A DNA stretch of 64,000 nt, taken from NCBI RefSeq assembly GCF_000764305.2, contig NW_025946100.1, positions 124,001-188,000 of the forward strand, in the 5' to 3' direction. The translations under genes were made by a program, and so were the position numbers. This document shows positions 51,981 to 63,330 of this stretch, piece by piece (within the stretch, counting starts at the first letter, position 1; each line of letters starts with the position of its first letter). This DNA is from Hyalella azteca (lineage: Eukaryota; Arthropoda; Malacostraca; Amphipoda; Hyalellidae). The notes below the pieces were generated by a model. The model was not told where the DNA came from, searched no databases, and saw nothing but the letters and a program-made list of their open reading frames with translations.

Positions 51981-52339
51981 AATCTCCTCGAAAAGACTCC
52001 GACCCCGACATCAGCGCCGAGGTTCCTCCAATTCTAACTGGTACCACACCGGCCGCCGGTCAAGCTTCTTCACCTTCGGGGGCGGATGTCAAGAGTCTTA
52101 GCGAAGCCGTTGGGGGCGAGGACGATACTGAGGGTGCAGGTGGTGCTGGCAATTCTGGAGATGCTGCTTCCTCCACTGGGTCGGAGGGCAGGAGAGCTGC
52201 TACAGCATTCACCATAGAGCTCGACAAAGAAGACGACGGTGAGGGTTCAGCCAAGAAGCTGGACATCGCGGGTCCGTTATCGAAGTGGGCGCCTAAACAC
52301 AGAAGAAACTTGAGCCTCACCAAAGTCGAGGAGAATAAG
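51981..52339 (+). CDS. Cep170-like: Exon K, FTIEL-motif exon, CEP170-like
   Basis: The acceptor (CTTCTTCTGCCTCCACAG) ends at 51980. The exon enters in phase 1 and leaves in phase 0 at AATAAG|GTAATA, 359 bases. The protein begins ESPRKDSDPDISAEVPP. It passes through a Gly/Ala-rich acidic linker, then TAFTIELDKEDDGEGSAKK, then PLSKWAPKHRRNLSLTKVEE. Human CEP170 has an FTIEF(D) motif followed by a similar acidic/Lys segment and a short Trp-containing stretch. That match is my main reason for the family call, made from memory without an alignment. It receives phase 1 from exons F, G, I and J, so it looks like the first exon common to all those transcripts. Confidence 0.8.
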
Positions 52340-54279
52340 GTAATACATATTTGCATTTCTTATTAAATTCCTTCATAACTTCCTCTTCTTTTATTACAAA
52401 TTTTCATAGTTATGGTGTTTTTGGTCACTGTCGATACAAGATTCATAATTTCAAAAATCAGAATTTAATTTTTATGTATACTTTATACAACTTTCTGCTC
52501 ACGTGTGATTAAAATTTTACTACCACGCACTTGACTGGGTTGATATTTATATCACGTCTTTAGTTTTCCCATTAAATTAAATGCATAACTGTATCCTCCC
52601 GAGTCATGCTTCTCGGTTTTTCATGACTGATAGACAATATATATACTATATAAGACTCTACAGTATTTATCTATTGATGTTCATATTGCATGGACCATCA
52701 TAAAAACAATCATTTTCTTATTGTTATTGAATACGTCGATCTACTCAGACGTGATGATCACTTAACATGAATTGTATTCTGTTATTGTTATTTAAGGCAA
52801 TGCACGTTTACGGAAGATTTAGTTTTTTGAAGAATGTCGTATGGATTGATTTATTCAAAATTTGTTGCCGTTTTCATTTACGCGATGAACCAAGTTAGGA
52901 GGGTTTCTTAAGGGGCTCTTATATGTTGTTCATTACATACGGTGCATTTGGGCGCATTTTGTTATTTTCTTCCAATTTGTGACTACCGATATGAACTGTA
53001 CTAATTTTTTATTGTTTATTATTGCTATACGTTATAACCAGTCATGTTTAATCATCATGTATAAATGTTCCTTTTTATTGCTGAATTTTATTTTTCGAGG
53101 TGCTGTAAGGATATGTAGATTCTCGGGTTTTCATTTAGAAGCTTGTTTGTTTAATAGTAATGTACAGCCAAGTAATAAAATACAAGCTTCGAGTTTATTT
53201 ATGTACGGATTCATCTGGAATTCCCCGTTATTGAATAGTTCCCTTAGATAATGAACTCGTGGCCTCTAGAATCACTGTCAGCTTGTGGCGCCTTCTGCCT
53301 TAGTTCTGGTACTGTGTAAGATTTTTTTGTGGCTTTGATGCGTATATATGTAATTTCTGTAATTAAAGATTACAGACAGTCTTACTCACGCATCAGTTAT
53401 CAATTTGCCTAATTCATGTAATTTTGGTGCCAAATTATCAAAGAACTTGTAGCTTCCGTTTCAAATACTTGCAATTATTTTGATTACAGATTTGCTGTTG
53501 ACGATATATGGCGTTCAAGTTTTGTTGAACGATCTTTTTGCTTCGAGAATTAGAAATATTATTTTCAGCGCGCTTATCTTGTTACTTTGACTAAAATTTT
53601 TGGTCGTATCTAGTTCGTACGTATACATGTGTTTGTGGCCTTCTTAGTATAATTTTTTAGATAATTTTCTTTTCGTACTTTTTCTTAATTCATTTAAGGT
53701 TTTACTCGGTGTGTCCCTGTGAATTTCGGAATCATAATTTATTTTATAATTTCTCGTTTATATTTATTCTGTTTTGGTGCTCGCTTTCTGTTTCTGTGAG
53801 TTTATTATAGAAAGAGGCTCATTGAGAGAAGCTCCAACTTTACAGGGATTAATATTGTCTTGTATGTTCTTTGTCATGCGTCCGTTACACTAAATGTTTA
53901 CTTCAGTAATTATTGGAAGATGACAGATCGCTAATTGAGTGATCCTTCACACATTCTTCTTTCTTAATTGAATGTTATAAAGCTCACTTATCATTAGCGT
54001 TCCGCCAACAGCAGTTGTGCGTCTATGCAAATATAAATGGTTACATTTAGTGTGATTGATGATTATAACAAGGCCTGATCCTTTTGAAGTGTCAACAATA
54101 GTAATTGATTTCTGCTATTTCTCAAGCTTCTGTCGGAATCTCCCAAATATAAATAATTAATATAAATTGAACCGGCTATATTTCATTTGAAGAATATCGA
54201 AAGCACATATAATATTTGCGCGGCAAATTATATTTATTCTTCGAGCCAATATTCCATAGCTGTTATGTTTGTGACGCAG
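52340..54279. other. Intron between K and K2, nothing else seen
   Basis: The intron is about 1.9 kb and AT-rich. No exon with consensus splice sites, repeat array or RNA gene was recognised in it. Confidence 0.5.
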
Positions 54280-54354
54280 GTTGTGATGAATTTCTTTGAT
54301 GAAAACGGCAACTCCCGAGCTCGTCGACGCAGCAGCACTATGAGCAGACTTGAA
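54280..54354 (+). CDS. Cep170-like: Exon K2, short conserved-looking exon
   Basis: The acceptor (TTATGTTTGTGACGCAG) ends at 54279 and the donor is CTTGAA|GTAAGC. It is exactly 25 codons, phase 0 both sides: VVMNFFDENGNSRARRRSST then MSRLE. The sequence has an ordered aromatic/acidic start and a basic RARRR patch followed by Ser/Ser/Thr, a likely kinase target (inference). It reads directly on from the Lys/Glu end of exon K. The small size, perfect phase and low-degeneracy protein make it a good exon. Confidence 0.8.
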
Positions 54355-54381
54355 GTAAGCAGTCTTTCAATTCATGCTTTT

Positions 54382-54630
54382 GTTGCGGCTGCCACGGTAG
54401 GCACGGTTCATAACCATACTGCCAGGCATGTGCCAGTGACGGTCCAGTCCAATATTCTTTAACGCATTTCTATATGCCAGCCGTGCAAGGCACCTGCGAT
54501 ACCCATGGCTTGAATGCTTCTATGGAAATGCAGTAAAGAATATTGGACCGTGACTGGTACCTATATGTCTGGTACTTGCCCGGCAGTATGGTGTGAACCC
54601 TGCCTTAGAAAACCATGACGGCAACCGCGA
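54382..54630. mobile_element. Imperfect ~90-bp-arm inverted repeat (foldback/MITE-like)
   Basis: The left arm (54382-54470) and right arm (54525-54630) are imperfect reverse complements around a ~54-base spacer. Matching blocks include CCATACTGCC, GTCACGGTCC-type and CCAATATTCTTTA. It begins only 27 bases after the exon K2 donor. I found no clear target-site duplication, so a foldback element, decayed MITE or hairpin RNA are all open. A forward open frame through the left arm is incidental. Confidence 0.75.
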
Positions 54631-57600
54631 ACACCCGCGTCCTGTGGCTCTGGCTGTAGTAGAATAGATACCTGCACTATGTATACACATTACCCACCCA
54701 TCCCCATTTTTAATTTTATTTGTGCTTCAGCCTGCGAATTTGACCAATACATTCTAACGAATTTTTTTGCTCGTGTAATTATTAGGACACTTTTCACGTT
54801 CTAATGGTTTTCCTGTTGAAGTTCACGGTGTGAGTTTATGCCCATGTCTGCTATTTTAAATTTCGAATCGTTGGCATTTTTTGATTCTGCTTGATGTTAT
54901 AGATGAATTTAAAGCATAAGTCTCGGATTTTGGTTACTACTATGTTTACTTTATATATTCATTGTTTACCTGAGTTGCGAGCCTTCTAATTGGTTTAATA
55001 AATGTCATGTTTTCGCTGAATTTGTACAAGTTATTTCGAACGAGCTTACGTGATATTTTTTGCCTTGTATTAACATGCACTGTAAAAATTATTTATGCTT
55101 TTGTTGCGTTTGTTAACTTTGTATCCGTATCTTTACTGGTTTTTAGTTTCCTAGGAAATTAAAGTACTTTTCTCTACACAAACTTGTCGCTTTTTTAGCA
55201 TTCTAGTTCAATATTGATATTTTTTTTAGCCATCGACTTTATGCTGTACACCTGCTTGTGAGTGAGATGAATTTACTCCATAAATCCATGCATTTCATTG
55301 TTTCTATTACGTTGTTGTTGTCAGTATTTGTTTGGTTTTTAGATTCTCTTCTGTGCACTGCAGTATTATTTTTTCTCTGAATATATATAAGTATCTGGCA
55401 GAGCTTTCTTCGTTCACTGTTATTCTAGTATGTTCTTCACCTCGATTGTTCTTTGATTTCTTATTCTTACGTCCTGGGCTTGATCTACGTTTATGCATTG
55501 TATTACAGTAATGGGTTCATAAATAACGGAAAAGAACGCTTATTAAAATTACGACTCCGATCGTACCATTAGTGTCCGGATTACAGACAAATGTGGGGTT
55601 TATTATTTGCGTCGATAGCGCTGATAAGGATGGACACCATATTTCTGCTGACGATAAGATAACGTTCGTCATGCTTCAACGGCGCATAGATGCGTCACTC
55701 ATTGCTTTTGTTGGCTATGACAACGTTCCGCATTCTGAGAGAATGTATGCGTTGTGTTCTGTAATTTAAATTCTGAACGTTGTTCTTGCTTTTCTGTTTA
55801 TATATTTCTCCCGCCGAGTACGTGCGTCACCAAACAGTATTATCTGAATTTGTTTTTTAGCTGGGTGCGCTTGGACCTATTTGTATTCCTTTTGAGATTG
55901 GATTGACAAACGCCTCAAGTGGGAACCCGAGAGCGTGGCTGTCAATCTAAAACCACATGTATTTTGCGTACGTGTTATGAGTGTATTTTTCATTGAAAAG
56001 GTCATCCGCAACTTGTAGAAATGCAGCCTTCTGATAATCCTGAAGGAGCTTGCAGCTCGAGACGTTGTTTGATATTTGACTGAGCTCGGCCATAAGGGCA
56101 GAACCACTGTCTCTCTCTCTGCTCTCTCTTCACTCGCTCTGTAGCAACTCTCTTTGCCTGATAGGACTTTGCGGTCGGTCTCGGTCAGTGTTGCTGCGTC
56201 AGCTGTGATGTGTGGTTGCGACGGTCTGGCTTGGTGAATTTGTTCTTCGAGGGTCATGATTGAGTGCTTTTTTATCAATTAATACGATGTTTCCCCATTA
56301 TCCATAATTGTATTGATGGAAGGAAAAGTCCAACTCTCGTGGCGATTTTTGTTCATGTGCGCACATTCCTTGGATGGCCATGACAATTGGCAGGGATAAT
56401 CATAGCAGCTGACGACCATACCGTTGTTGGGTGTCATCACGCTGTCTGGTTAGATCATAAATATTCTGATGACGTTATCACTGTGATAAGATGTTACTTT
56501 CGTCTGTACGTTGTTCCTACTTCTGTCCACGGTAGGGAAGGCCTTTCATAAATACGAGTCCGATAGTCGCAAGTTAATGCTGAATAAAACCGCTCTCTGT
56601 CTGGTGTGGCAGTGCCGTACACGTTTATTTGAAGGACAAAGATACCTTTGTCTTCCGACACGGATGAAGCAATTCAGTATATATAGGATTCCGTTGATTT
56701 AGGAAATAGTCTGCAACAACCTGGTGTTTCTTCATATCAGTCAAGTTAATGGAGGCGCTAATGCAAAACGGCTTTAAATGCATTCACGTTTTCAAATTGT
56801 GACTATTTTTATTTATGGTAGCAGAGTAGATGCACAAATTTAATTTCTGAGCCACTTTCAAAACTTACGAGTCCATCGTACTCTAACGTAGCCGTGGACA
56901 CAGGATTCTTTAGGACGTACCTTCCGCTGACCGACTAGTGCTTTCACCACATAATTTCTCCACACCTTCCTTCTCAGCTGGCATGGCCGTGGTGGTAATT
57001 TCGTTTTTCTCCCTTTCACATGTTAACCAACTCCCACGTTTATACATCTTGACTATCTTCAAGTTTGGGTGATGAAAAAGTGCAAATAATGCAGGGGAAT
57101 AATATGCCATCATTAGCATAAAGAGAAACTGAAGAGTGGGAGCAAGACTCGCAAAGAACCATGGCTCTTAGCGCTTCACATGCGTTAGGATTTGATGCAC
57201 ACGCTTTTTGTCCAATGTAGTTTTCTAGAAAACTCTATGGCGTGCCGCTATACTAATTTAAAAATTATGCGTATCAGAAATTTACAAAAAAATACAGTGC
57301 TTGTGAGAGGAAAAATGTGAATTTGAAGAATCATTATGTATATTTTGAAAATGCTTTGCTGAGAAACTCGATCGGATAGCCGTCGACCATTGTGTCACAC
57401 GATCCGCTATGCTGCGATATTGCAATTAACACCTATCATTCTAACTTCTTCTATGCGTGTTTTACTGTGTCAAATATCCGACTGTTCGCTTCCAGTGTAA
57501 CTTGATGACATTCCGCATTGTCGTGTAGAATTTCATCTGTTCTTGAGTGAGGTGAAATGGATTTGAGAATCCCGAGTTGAAAGATGAGTAATTTAGATGT

Positions 57601-58111
57601 AGTCAGGCGATTTTTTGTCATTAATACTTTTCCAATTCATTGCTTTTTTATACTTCGCTGTCAACGAGGCATAAGACGCCACTGTACTCAACTTTCCGCA
57701 TTGCAATAAAAAGTAAATAAATAACAATAACTTTAGTTTGAAATATATTATTTTTGAGTAATATGAATAAGTATTGGATTTCCGTAACTACGATGTTTCT
57801 ATTGTGATGAGTTTAACACACTGTTAACTAATTCGTCAATGACGGTAGACATTTCAATTCTAGTGTATCTAGTTTTTTTACTTAACTCTTCATTTGTAAA
57901 CGAACAACAACAATTTGGCTTCGTACAAGATTTTAAACTTTTCAATTCGTTGTTTTATAGCACACGCATCATGTTTTAATTGATTAATTCAATGCTATAG
58001 ACATTTAAACATGGACAATATTTTTAGCTTGTGTTGTGATTTGCTTGATTGTTAAGGATACTTCGGACGTGAATGTTGTACTATAAGAGTGTGCGCTTTT
58101 TTTTCGTTCAG
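54631..58111. other. Intron/intergenic stretch containing the exon M promoter candidate
   Basis: No convincing coding exon was seen. The open frames at 55572-55769 (plus) and 55877-56278 (minus) lack motifs; the latter is antisense to the promoter candidate. The promoter candidate is listed separately. Confidence 0.5.
56108..56218 (+). promoter_or_regulatory. Candidate Inr/DPE promoter with GAGA-type tract
   Basis: A CT-rich tract (GA repeats on the other strand, 56108-56153) is followed by an initiator TCAGTG at 56185-56190. Counting the initiator A (56187) as +1, the sequence GGTTG sits at +28 to +32. That fits the RGWYV downstream promoter element at its exact usual spacing in arthropods. 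GA repeats are typical GAGA-factor sites. A donor-like TTG|GTGAAT follows near 56234. A good acceptor ending at 58111 precedes exon M, so this would suit a short 5' UTR exon for the exon M transcript. No transcription data were available. Confidence 0.5.
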
Positions 58112-58219
58112 GATTTCAAGTCTGTATTCAATCTCAGTTTAAATTCTGCGATATGAATTTTTGAGTGAATTTAAAATATACAATCAGTTTTTCGGCGACG
58201 TCATCGAGGTTTTTTAATC

Positions 58220-58432
58220 ATGAATAAACGAAATTTTGTTGAAAATTATTCGGGTCACATCGATAGCGCGGTCATAAATAGACGCAGCTCTTTGCCCGCT
58301 TGGTCAGTGGGCCAGAGCTCGGCAAGCTGTGAAGAGGAGGTGCCGTCTGACGAGTCCTCAGGCTTCAGTAGCTTCATCACTTGGGCCACAGTTGGCACCA
58401 GCAAGCCTCCTCACCCTCCTAGGGCTGTTGTT
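58220..58432 (+). CDS. Exon M, putative alternative first coding exon
   Basis: A strong acceptor (GCGCTTTTTTTTCGTTCAG) ends at 58111. The ATG at 58220 has an in-frame stop between it and that acceptor, so translation starting here is the simplest reading. The exon gives 71 codons and leaves in phase 0 at GTTGTT|GTGAGT. The protein begins MNKRNFVENYSGHIDSAV, then INRRSSLPAWSVGQSS, an acidic CEEEVPSDESS stretch, FSSFITWATVG and a Pro-rich end. Phase 0 exit matches exon L. A transcript starting here would lack everything encoded upstream, including the exon K motif. Confidence 0.65.
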
Positions 58433-59727
58433 GTGAGTTGACTTTAATATCTCTGAGCCTTCCAAGCCCAGCCAACAGGGAGGTAATGATAAGGCTGATA
58501 ACAATAGGCCAGTAAAGCTCATGCTGTGAGGTTTCAACAGCTGAGCACATTTCGACCGCCGCGCAAGTCCGGGTTCTGTTTCAGCCATTTAATACTATTT
58601 ATGTAAGTAAGAGACCAACAGAACATTACATAGAGGTGCTTTATTTCAGTATCAGTCGATAACATATAGCGACTCGCCACCAGATAAGAAAAGATGCTAT
58701 TAAATCTTACCGGAAATTTAATAGTAGGATGTTTGTGGTTCGTGATTTTGAGATATCGAGGCTACAGCTTGTGTGTCGTTGAATTTCGAAATATCGTGTT
58801 ATCTTATTCAGTGCAATTACATAACCACTGTGATAAAGTAACCGTCAAATTTGAGCATTCTCAATGTTAGGTATACTTGCGGAGAAAATATACATTTGTG
58901 CAATTTTCTAATTTCTTCGAGCACGGTTAGTGCATCACTCCACCAACTGTTTATTATGGCTAAATAGTTGGGCTGCCGCCTGTACGTACGTGGTCAATTG
59001 ACGCTTATGTTTTTTCAGTGTTCTGTATTGCTATCAGGCTTAGATTTACGCTCGAATTTATTCTTTGTGCAACAGTGTTTTCTATTGTTTTTTCTAAGAA
59101 TTTAATTTTTCCGTCTTTGCACATTAATGTTGATTTGTACGCAAAGTTTACTTATTTTTCACATTCGTGTTCGATGTATTTATCGAAGAGTAAAAGTATT
59201 GTTGAGTGCTGCATTGGATTTATTATTATAATAATTTCAATTTGTTAATAATTGTCTTCTTATTGTTATCTGTCATATATTATACCCTATTATCAACTTT
59301 ATAGGCAGAAACCACGGACTATCGTTTACTTCAATTCAAGGCTACTGTGTTATTGACTGGAAACATGGGAGCGTAGAAAAGTCGATAAAATGAAGATAAA
59401 AAATTATGTTTTCTATGATTGTGAACTTGTGTTTTAATTTGCAAGTAAATAATGCAAGCCACAATTTAAATTTGTGTGAGGAATTTATTTCTTAATTTTC
59501 AAGTTTAAAATTTTGTGGAAGCTTCAATGAACAATTTGAAAGGTTTCAAGCAACTTTGTATATAAAGGTATATTATAGTCGATGCATCTATTAAATTCAA
59601 TACGCGATTTCTAGTAATAAAGAAGTTTTTCTCTGTAAGATAGGTTGTGGCTGAAAATGTTAAGCGTTCATTTGATTTAATTGCTTTCATTTATTGCTGG
59701 TGGAGGTACATATGAGATTCTTTAGTA

Positions 59728-59890
59728 AGAGTATTTAAAACTTTATTTGTAACTGTAGAAAGTGGAAGAACGCGGAGTTAAATCTCCCGTATTTTCCACC
59801 AGATTTTTAAATGAGAGTATTAAAAGATTTATTCATAATTGCAGAAGGTGGAAGAACGTGGAGGTAAACCTCCCGTATACCGCGCCCGGA
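59728..59890 (+). repeat. 86-bp tandem duplication across the exon L acceptor
   Basis: Two copies of polypyrimidine region, AG and exon start lie 86 bp apart: copy 1 ends its AG at 59758, copy 2 at 59844. Exon starts read AAAGTGGAAGAACGCGGAG against AAGGTGGAAGAACGTGGAG. Because 86 is not a multiple of three, using the upstream AG for a continuous exon would shift the frame. A 30-base in-frame mini-exon (59759-59788) ending at the weak donor CCC|GTATTT is conceivable. Confidence 0.85.
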
Positions 59891-60022
59891 GTGGTACCCT
59901 TGGTGTGGGTGGTGGCGCCTGCAACCCTGGTGCTGGTGGTGTGTTGCTCAGGAAGGTTGGAGGCTACCACTCTGAGGGTTACTTCTCATCTGACCAGGAT
60001 GAGGACGCTCCTCGGAAAACAG
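59845..60022 (+). CDS. Cep170-like: Exon L, Gly-rich exon with a GC donor
   Basis: The acceptor (ATTCATAATTGCAG) ends at 59844. The exon enters in phase 0 and leaves in phase 1 at AAAACAG|GCGAGT, a GC-type donor with an otherwise strong consensus. Using it makes the frame join exon N exactly (codon G+AT). No GT donor nearby would do this. The protein is KVEERGGKPPVYRARSGTLG, a Gly-rich GVGGGACNPGAGG stretch, then RKVGGYHSEGYFSSDQDEDA. The YFSSDQDED part is a likely acidic phosphosite cluster (inference). Confidence 0.8.
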
Positions 60023-60811
60023 GCGAGTTTCAAATAATTATGTGAAGGTTGTGAATTTTTAATGTAAATGGATGATTTGTTGTTGCTGTGTATGTAGGCA
60101 TCTGTAATGCACATGTAATGTGCTAAAATCTACAATGAATGAGTTGTTTTACAATGTATGATGCATCCAGTTGTGTTGGGAATAAATGGTTCTTTGCTTA
60201 TTTGCGTCAGTATAGTGTTGAACATAAAGATGAGCGTATTGTACGTACCTAGGCGACAGTTGTGCCGTTTGAAGTCAATTTTTCAAACTGCAGCTCCGCT
60301 AACTTAGGTGTAACAAACTGAAGATTTTAAATCATATAGTATTTACATGTAGATTTAATTTTAAGTCATTCAGGACTTTGAATTATAAAATTTTATGGAA
60401 TTGTAAATTACATTTTTCGGCGAAATTCCAGCTGATCATTTCACATTGTAAATTCTATTTTGAAGTATTGAAAAGTTAATTCATTTCCGCAAGTATGAAT
60501 AATTATGAGATTATGAGCTTACGGTACGCTTAGTTGCGTAAAGCCATTGCTTCACATTACGGTACCTCTTCCTTTGTTTTCTGAACAATAAGCAAGGAAT
60601 GCGTTATTTTTTAGCTCGTCTATTATATACGGAGATTGTTGGATGTAATTTATGTTTATGTTATACAGTAAATGCTCAGAAATCCTTTCGTATTCACATG
60701 TTGATGATGATTGTATCCAAGATTTAAAAATTTTTATTTTCCATGAACTACCTATAGCCAGTGAAAACACACGAAAATAACTAGGTATGTATTGTACCTC
60801 AGATGCAATTT

Positions 60812-61035
60812 AATGTCTCCCCAACTGTACTGATAAAAAAGTAAACGTTTCCCGACTGTGCTGATAAAAAGTAAACGTTTCCAGACTGTGCTAACGCAAA
60901 AGTAAACGTTTCCTCTTTCGTGCTGATGAAGAAGTTTATGTATCCCAACTGTGCTGATAAAAAATAATAGTTTCCCGACTGTACTGCCAAAAAAGCAAAT
61001 GTTTCCTAACTGTGCCTACAATGGAGCAAAGGCTT
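60812..61035. repeat. ~30-36-bp tandem repeat before exon N
   Basis: About six or seven diverged units carry the words GTTTCCCGACTGTGCTGATA and AAAAAGTAAAC. The array ends about 40 bases before the exon N acceptor. A minus-strand open frame across it is an artefact. Confidence 0.8.
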
Positions 61036-61073
61036 CTCGACTATATATATAAAGATTTATTAAAATATTGCAG

Positions 61074-61200
61074 ATGTGAAGAGTCCTCGCTCACCTCGTA
61101 CTCCTGATGCCGCCAAGTCACCTGTTGTTGTAACGCTCGCAAACGGCGTCCCTAAATCTCCGTCCCAGGACTTCTCCAGAGCCTCATCCTCTTCCCTCAG
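61074..61200 (+). CDS. Cep170-like: Exon N, Ser/Pro/Lys-rich exon
   Basis: The acceptor TTAAAATATTGCAG ends at 61073 and the donor is CCCTCAG|GTGACA. Phase 1 entry, phase 2 exit, 127 bases. The protein, joined to exon L, reads DVKSPRSPRTPDAAKSP then VVVTLANGVPKSPSQDFSR and a Ser run. The repeated KSP/RSP/RTP motifs resemble proline-directed kinase targets found in microtubule-associated proteins (inference). Reading past the donor meets TGA at once, so splicing here is required. Confidence 0.8.
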
Positions 61201-61345
61201 GTGACATGATAACATCCCAGCAAAGGTCTACTTCGGTCATTCTTATTCTTTAAGCTGAAGTTCAAATAAAAAAAATGATTATTCGCCAAAATTACAAGTA
61301 TAAGCACGGGTTTGTTGAAACCAGTTTATATTTTGGAAATCCTGC

Positions 61346-61646
61346 TGACGTTTTTTAACGCAACTCAGAGGCCGACCAGCAAGTCCCGATCTCGGGGCAG
61401 CTCGCCGCACCTCCGCCGCAACCATCACTCTCAACGAGTCCGCTAACTTCCTTATAGAAAAGATGATCAACTCTACGCCTGAAACTAAGAGGTCAGTTCA
61501 CCAATATAATTATAGGGGAGATGATGAACACTATTTTGGATTATGAGCTGAAACTTAGCTCATACTAATTTCTGGGAACTTGTTAAACTCAAGAATACGG
61601 AAAAATTTAATTTTTATGGCAAGATGCCCACCATTCGGCAAATAAA
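61346..61646. repeat. Source-like copy of the block inserted in exon J
   Basis: This segment, from just upstream of the exon O acceptor into the next intron, matches 50521-51067 apart from scattered substitutions, the tandem expansion and a short indel. Here the exon is intact and in phase with its neighbours, so I take this as the original and the 50.5 kb block as the copy. Confidence 0.8.
61369..61491 (+). CDS. Cep170-like: Exon O, also copied into exon J
   Basis: The acceptor (GTTTTTTAACGCAACTCAG) ends at 61368 and the donor is CTAAGAG|GTCAGT. It is 123 bases, phase 2 on both sides. Only this frame is open throughout: GRPASPDLGAARRTSAA then TITLNESANFLIEKMINST and PETKR. The NESANFLIEKMIN stretch looks helical and ordered. 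The other two frames hit stops (TAA, TAG). The 123-base size means skipping is frame-neutral. A second copy of this exon with its splice sites and downstream intron lies at 50521-51067. Confidence 0.8.
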
Positions 61647-62217
61647 GGTAACCTCTATCCTAGGTTCAGAGCATTATTTTATCAAGTTTCGCTAAGAATC
61701 GGTGATGGGACAGATTTAGCCTAATATCTGCTCAATGAAAATGCTTTATTATGTTATAGCACACTAATTTCATTGTTTCAATTTTCACTATACAAATCCT
61801 TGTAGACTCGGCTCAATCAAAAATATGACCCAATACGCATAGTATCAATTGAAGATTGAATTTCTTGAGCAACTTGCAAATTTCATTTGATATAGCATAG
61901 ATTTTTTTGATGGTTGAAAATAAAAAACATAATTTTTGAATTCTTTTAGAAACTCCTTTGTTTACAATAAATAATGGAGTTCAACTTGACTACGTCCTAG
62001 AGGGTTCTTGTGTGAGTTTGCTGTTACCAGCTTTCCGTTTTCTTTTCTATGTTATTTAGCTATCGTAATGTTTTTATTTGCAATGACACGACTGCGATCT
62101 TCCTGTACGAATTAAATTACGTTATTAGGCTGTATAAGTTACACGACGGTATCGCTCTTATAAGAAAATTATGTTGAAGATGATGTTTAAATGATCAAAA
62201 ATTGTCTTCCTTGTTAG

Positions 62218-62344
62218 AAAAAGCAGCGTTGGCAGCCGACCTGGTGATAGCGCACGGACCTGCTGCAAGGGGCTGGACAAGAAACCATCTGTCGCCGACA
62301 TCACTGGCAGGAGTAGTAGATCTTCTTCTGAAAAAGGCAGCAAG
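62218..62344 (+). CDS. Cep170-like: Exon P, basic Ser-rich exon
   Basis: The acceptor (GTCTTCCTTGTTAG) ends at 62217 and the donor is GGCAGCAAG|GTAACA. Phase 2 entry, phase 0 exit, 127 bases. The protein is RKSSVGSRPGDSARTCCKG, LDKKPSVADITGR and SSRSSSEKGSK. It is basic, with many potential phosphosites, consistent with a microtubule-binding linker (inference). It reads in frame from exon O and into exon Q. Confidence 0.8.
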
Positions 62345-62866
62345 GTAACAGAATCTTATTATTATGCTGAATTGACATTGAAACACTAAGTAAATTCATC
62401 ATAACTTGAGCGAAAATTTTTAGAGACCAGCTTCTTCATCAGTTGGAAAATTCGAGAACAAGTGCAATCAACAGAGAAAAGCCAACTTTACACGGAAAAT
62501 CAAATAACGGAACAAGTTTCTGAACACCCAAACAATTGTGTTAGGGTGGGACTTTGGTGGTTATTGTCCTTGCAGCTTGAAATAGATCACAGAATGCTTG
62601 GAAATTTTATATTAACATTGTTTATTTTTGAAATCGATTTTATGAACTTATATTTGTTTGAGAGTGGATCGGAATAGATTCTTTTGGCATATTCCGCTCT
62701 TTGAATATCTCCTCCACCATTTTTGATTTTACTGTGAAGTAAAAAGTAAAAGTTTCGCTGTAAATTAAAAACATGAAAAATATGTGTGAACTATAAAATG
62801 AGTTCTGTGGTGATTTGTACATCACATTAGTTGGACACGATTTACTAATTATATTTCCGCCTCCAG

Positions 62867-62968
62867 GGCAGCTCAAAGATGGACGGCAGGAAACAAGAGG
62901 ATAGTACGCACACCAATTGCCAGCCTTTCAAAATTGACAGGCTCGCAGACGACATGGCCAGAGAAGAG
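62867..62968 (+). CDS. Cep170-like: Exon Q, 34-codon phase 0 exon
   Basis: The acceptor (TTTCCGCCTCCAG) ends at 62866 and the donor is GAAGAG|GTGGGA. It is 102 bases, phase 0 on both sides: GSSKMDGRKQEDSTHTN, CQPFKIDRLADDMAREE. The second half (FKIDRLADDMAREE) looks helical and ordered. It is the last exon before the triplicated acceptor region and could be skipped in frame. Confidence 0.75.
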
Positions 62969-63330
62969 GTGGGATTCTAACTTGTAATTCTTGTTTATAG
63001 TCATACCCTTGATACCGTTGATGATGCAACAAATGTGACATCCCATTTGGAGTCAATTTCGATACTCATTGGCATTGGTATTTTCATGTACATCGATGCA
63101 ATGATCAGATTACATTTGTTCATGAATATACTAGTGTCAATAAGTTTTTGGTCTTCGATCTCCCAAAAAAATTTAAACAGAGATCGATTTTGTAATGGCA
63201 CTATCTTTAATAATTTTAAACTTCTTCTTTCGAAATGGAAACTTGAATAACGCAAAGGGACTGTTGATTTGATTTCGTATCGGTGATTTATTGCTATTAT
63301 TCTTGACGTTACTTTTACATTTATTATTCT

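Noticed and set aside
55877..56278. Minus-strand 133-codon frame
   Set aside because: It is antisense to a CT-rich promoter-like tract, has no recognised motif and overlaps the Inr/DPE candidate.
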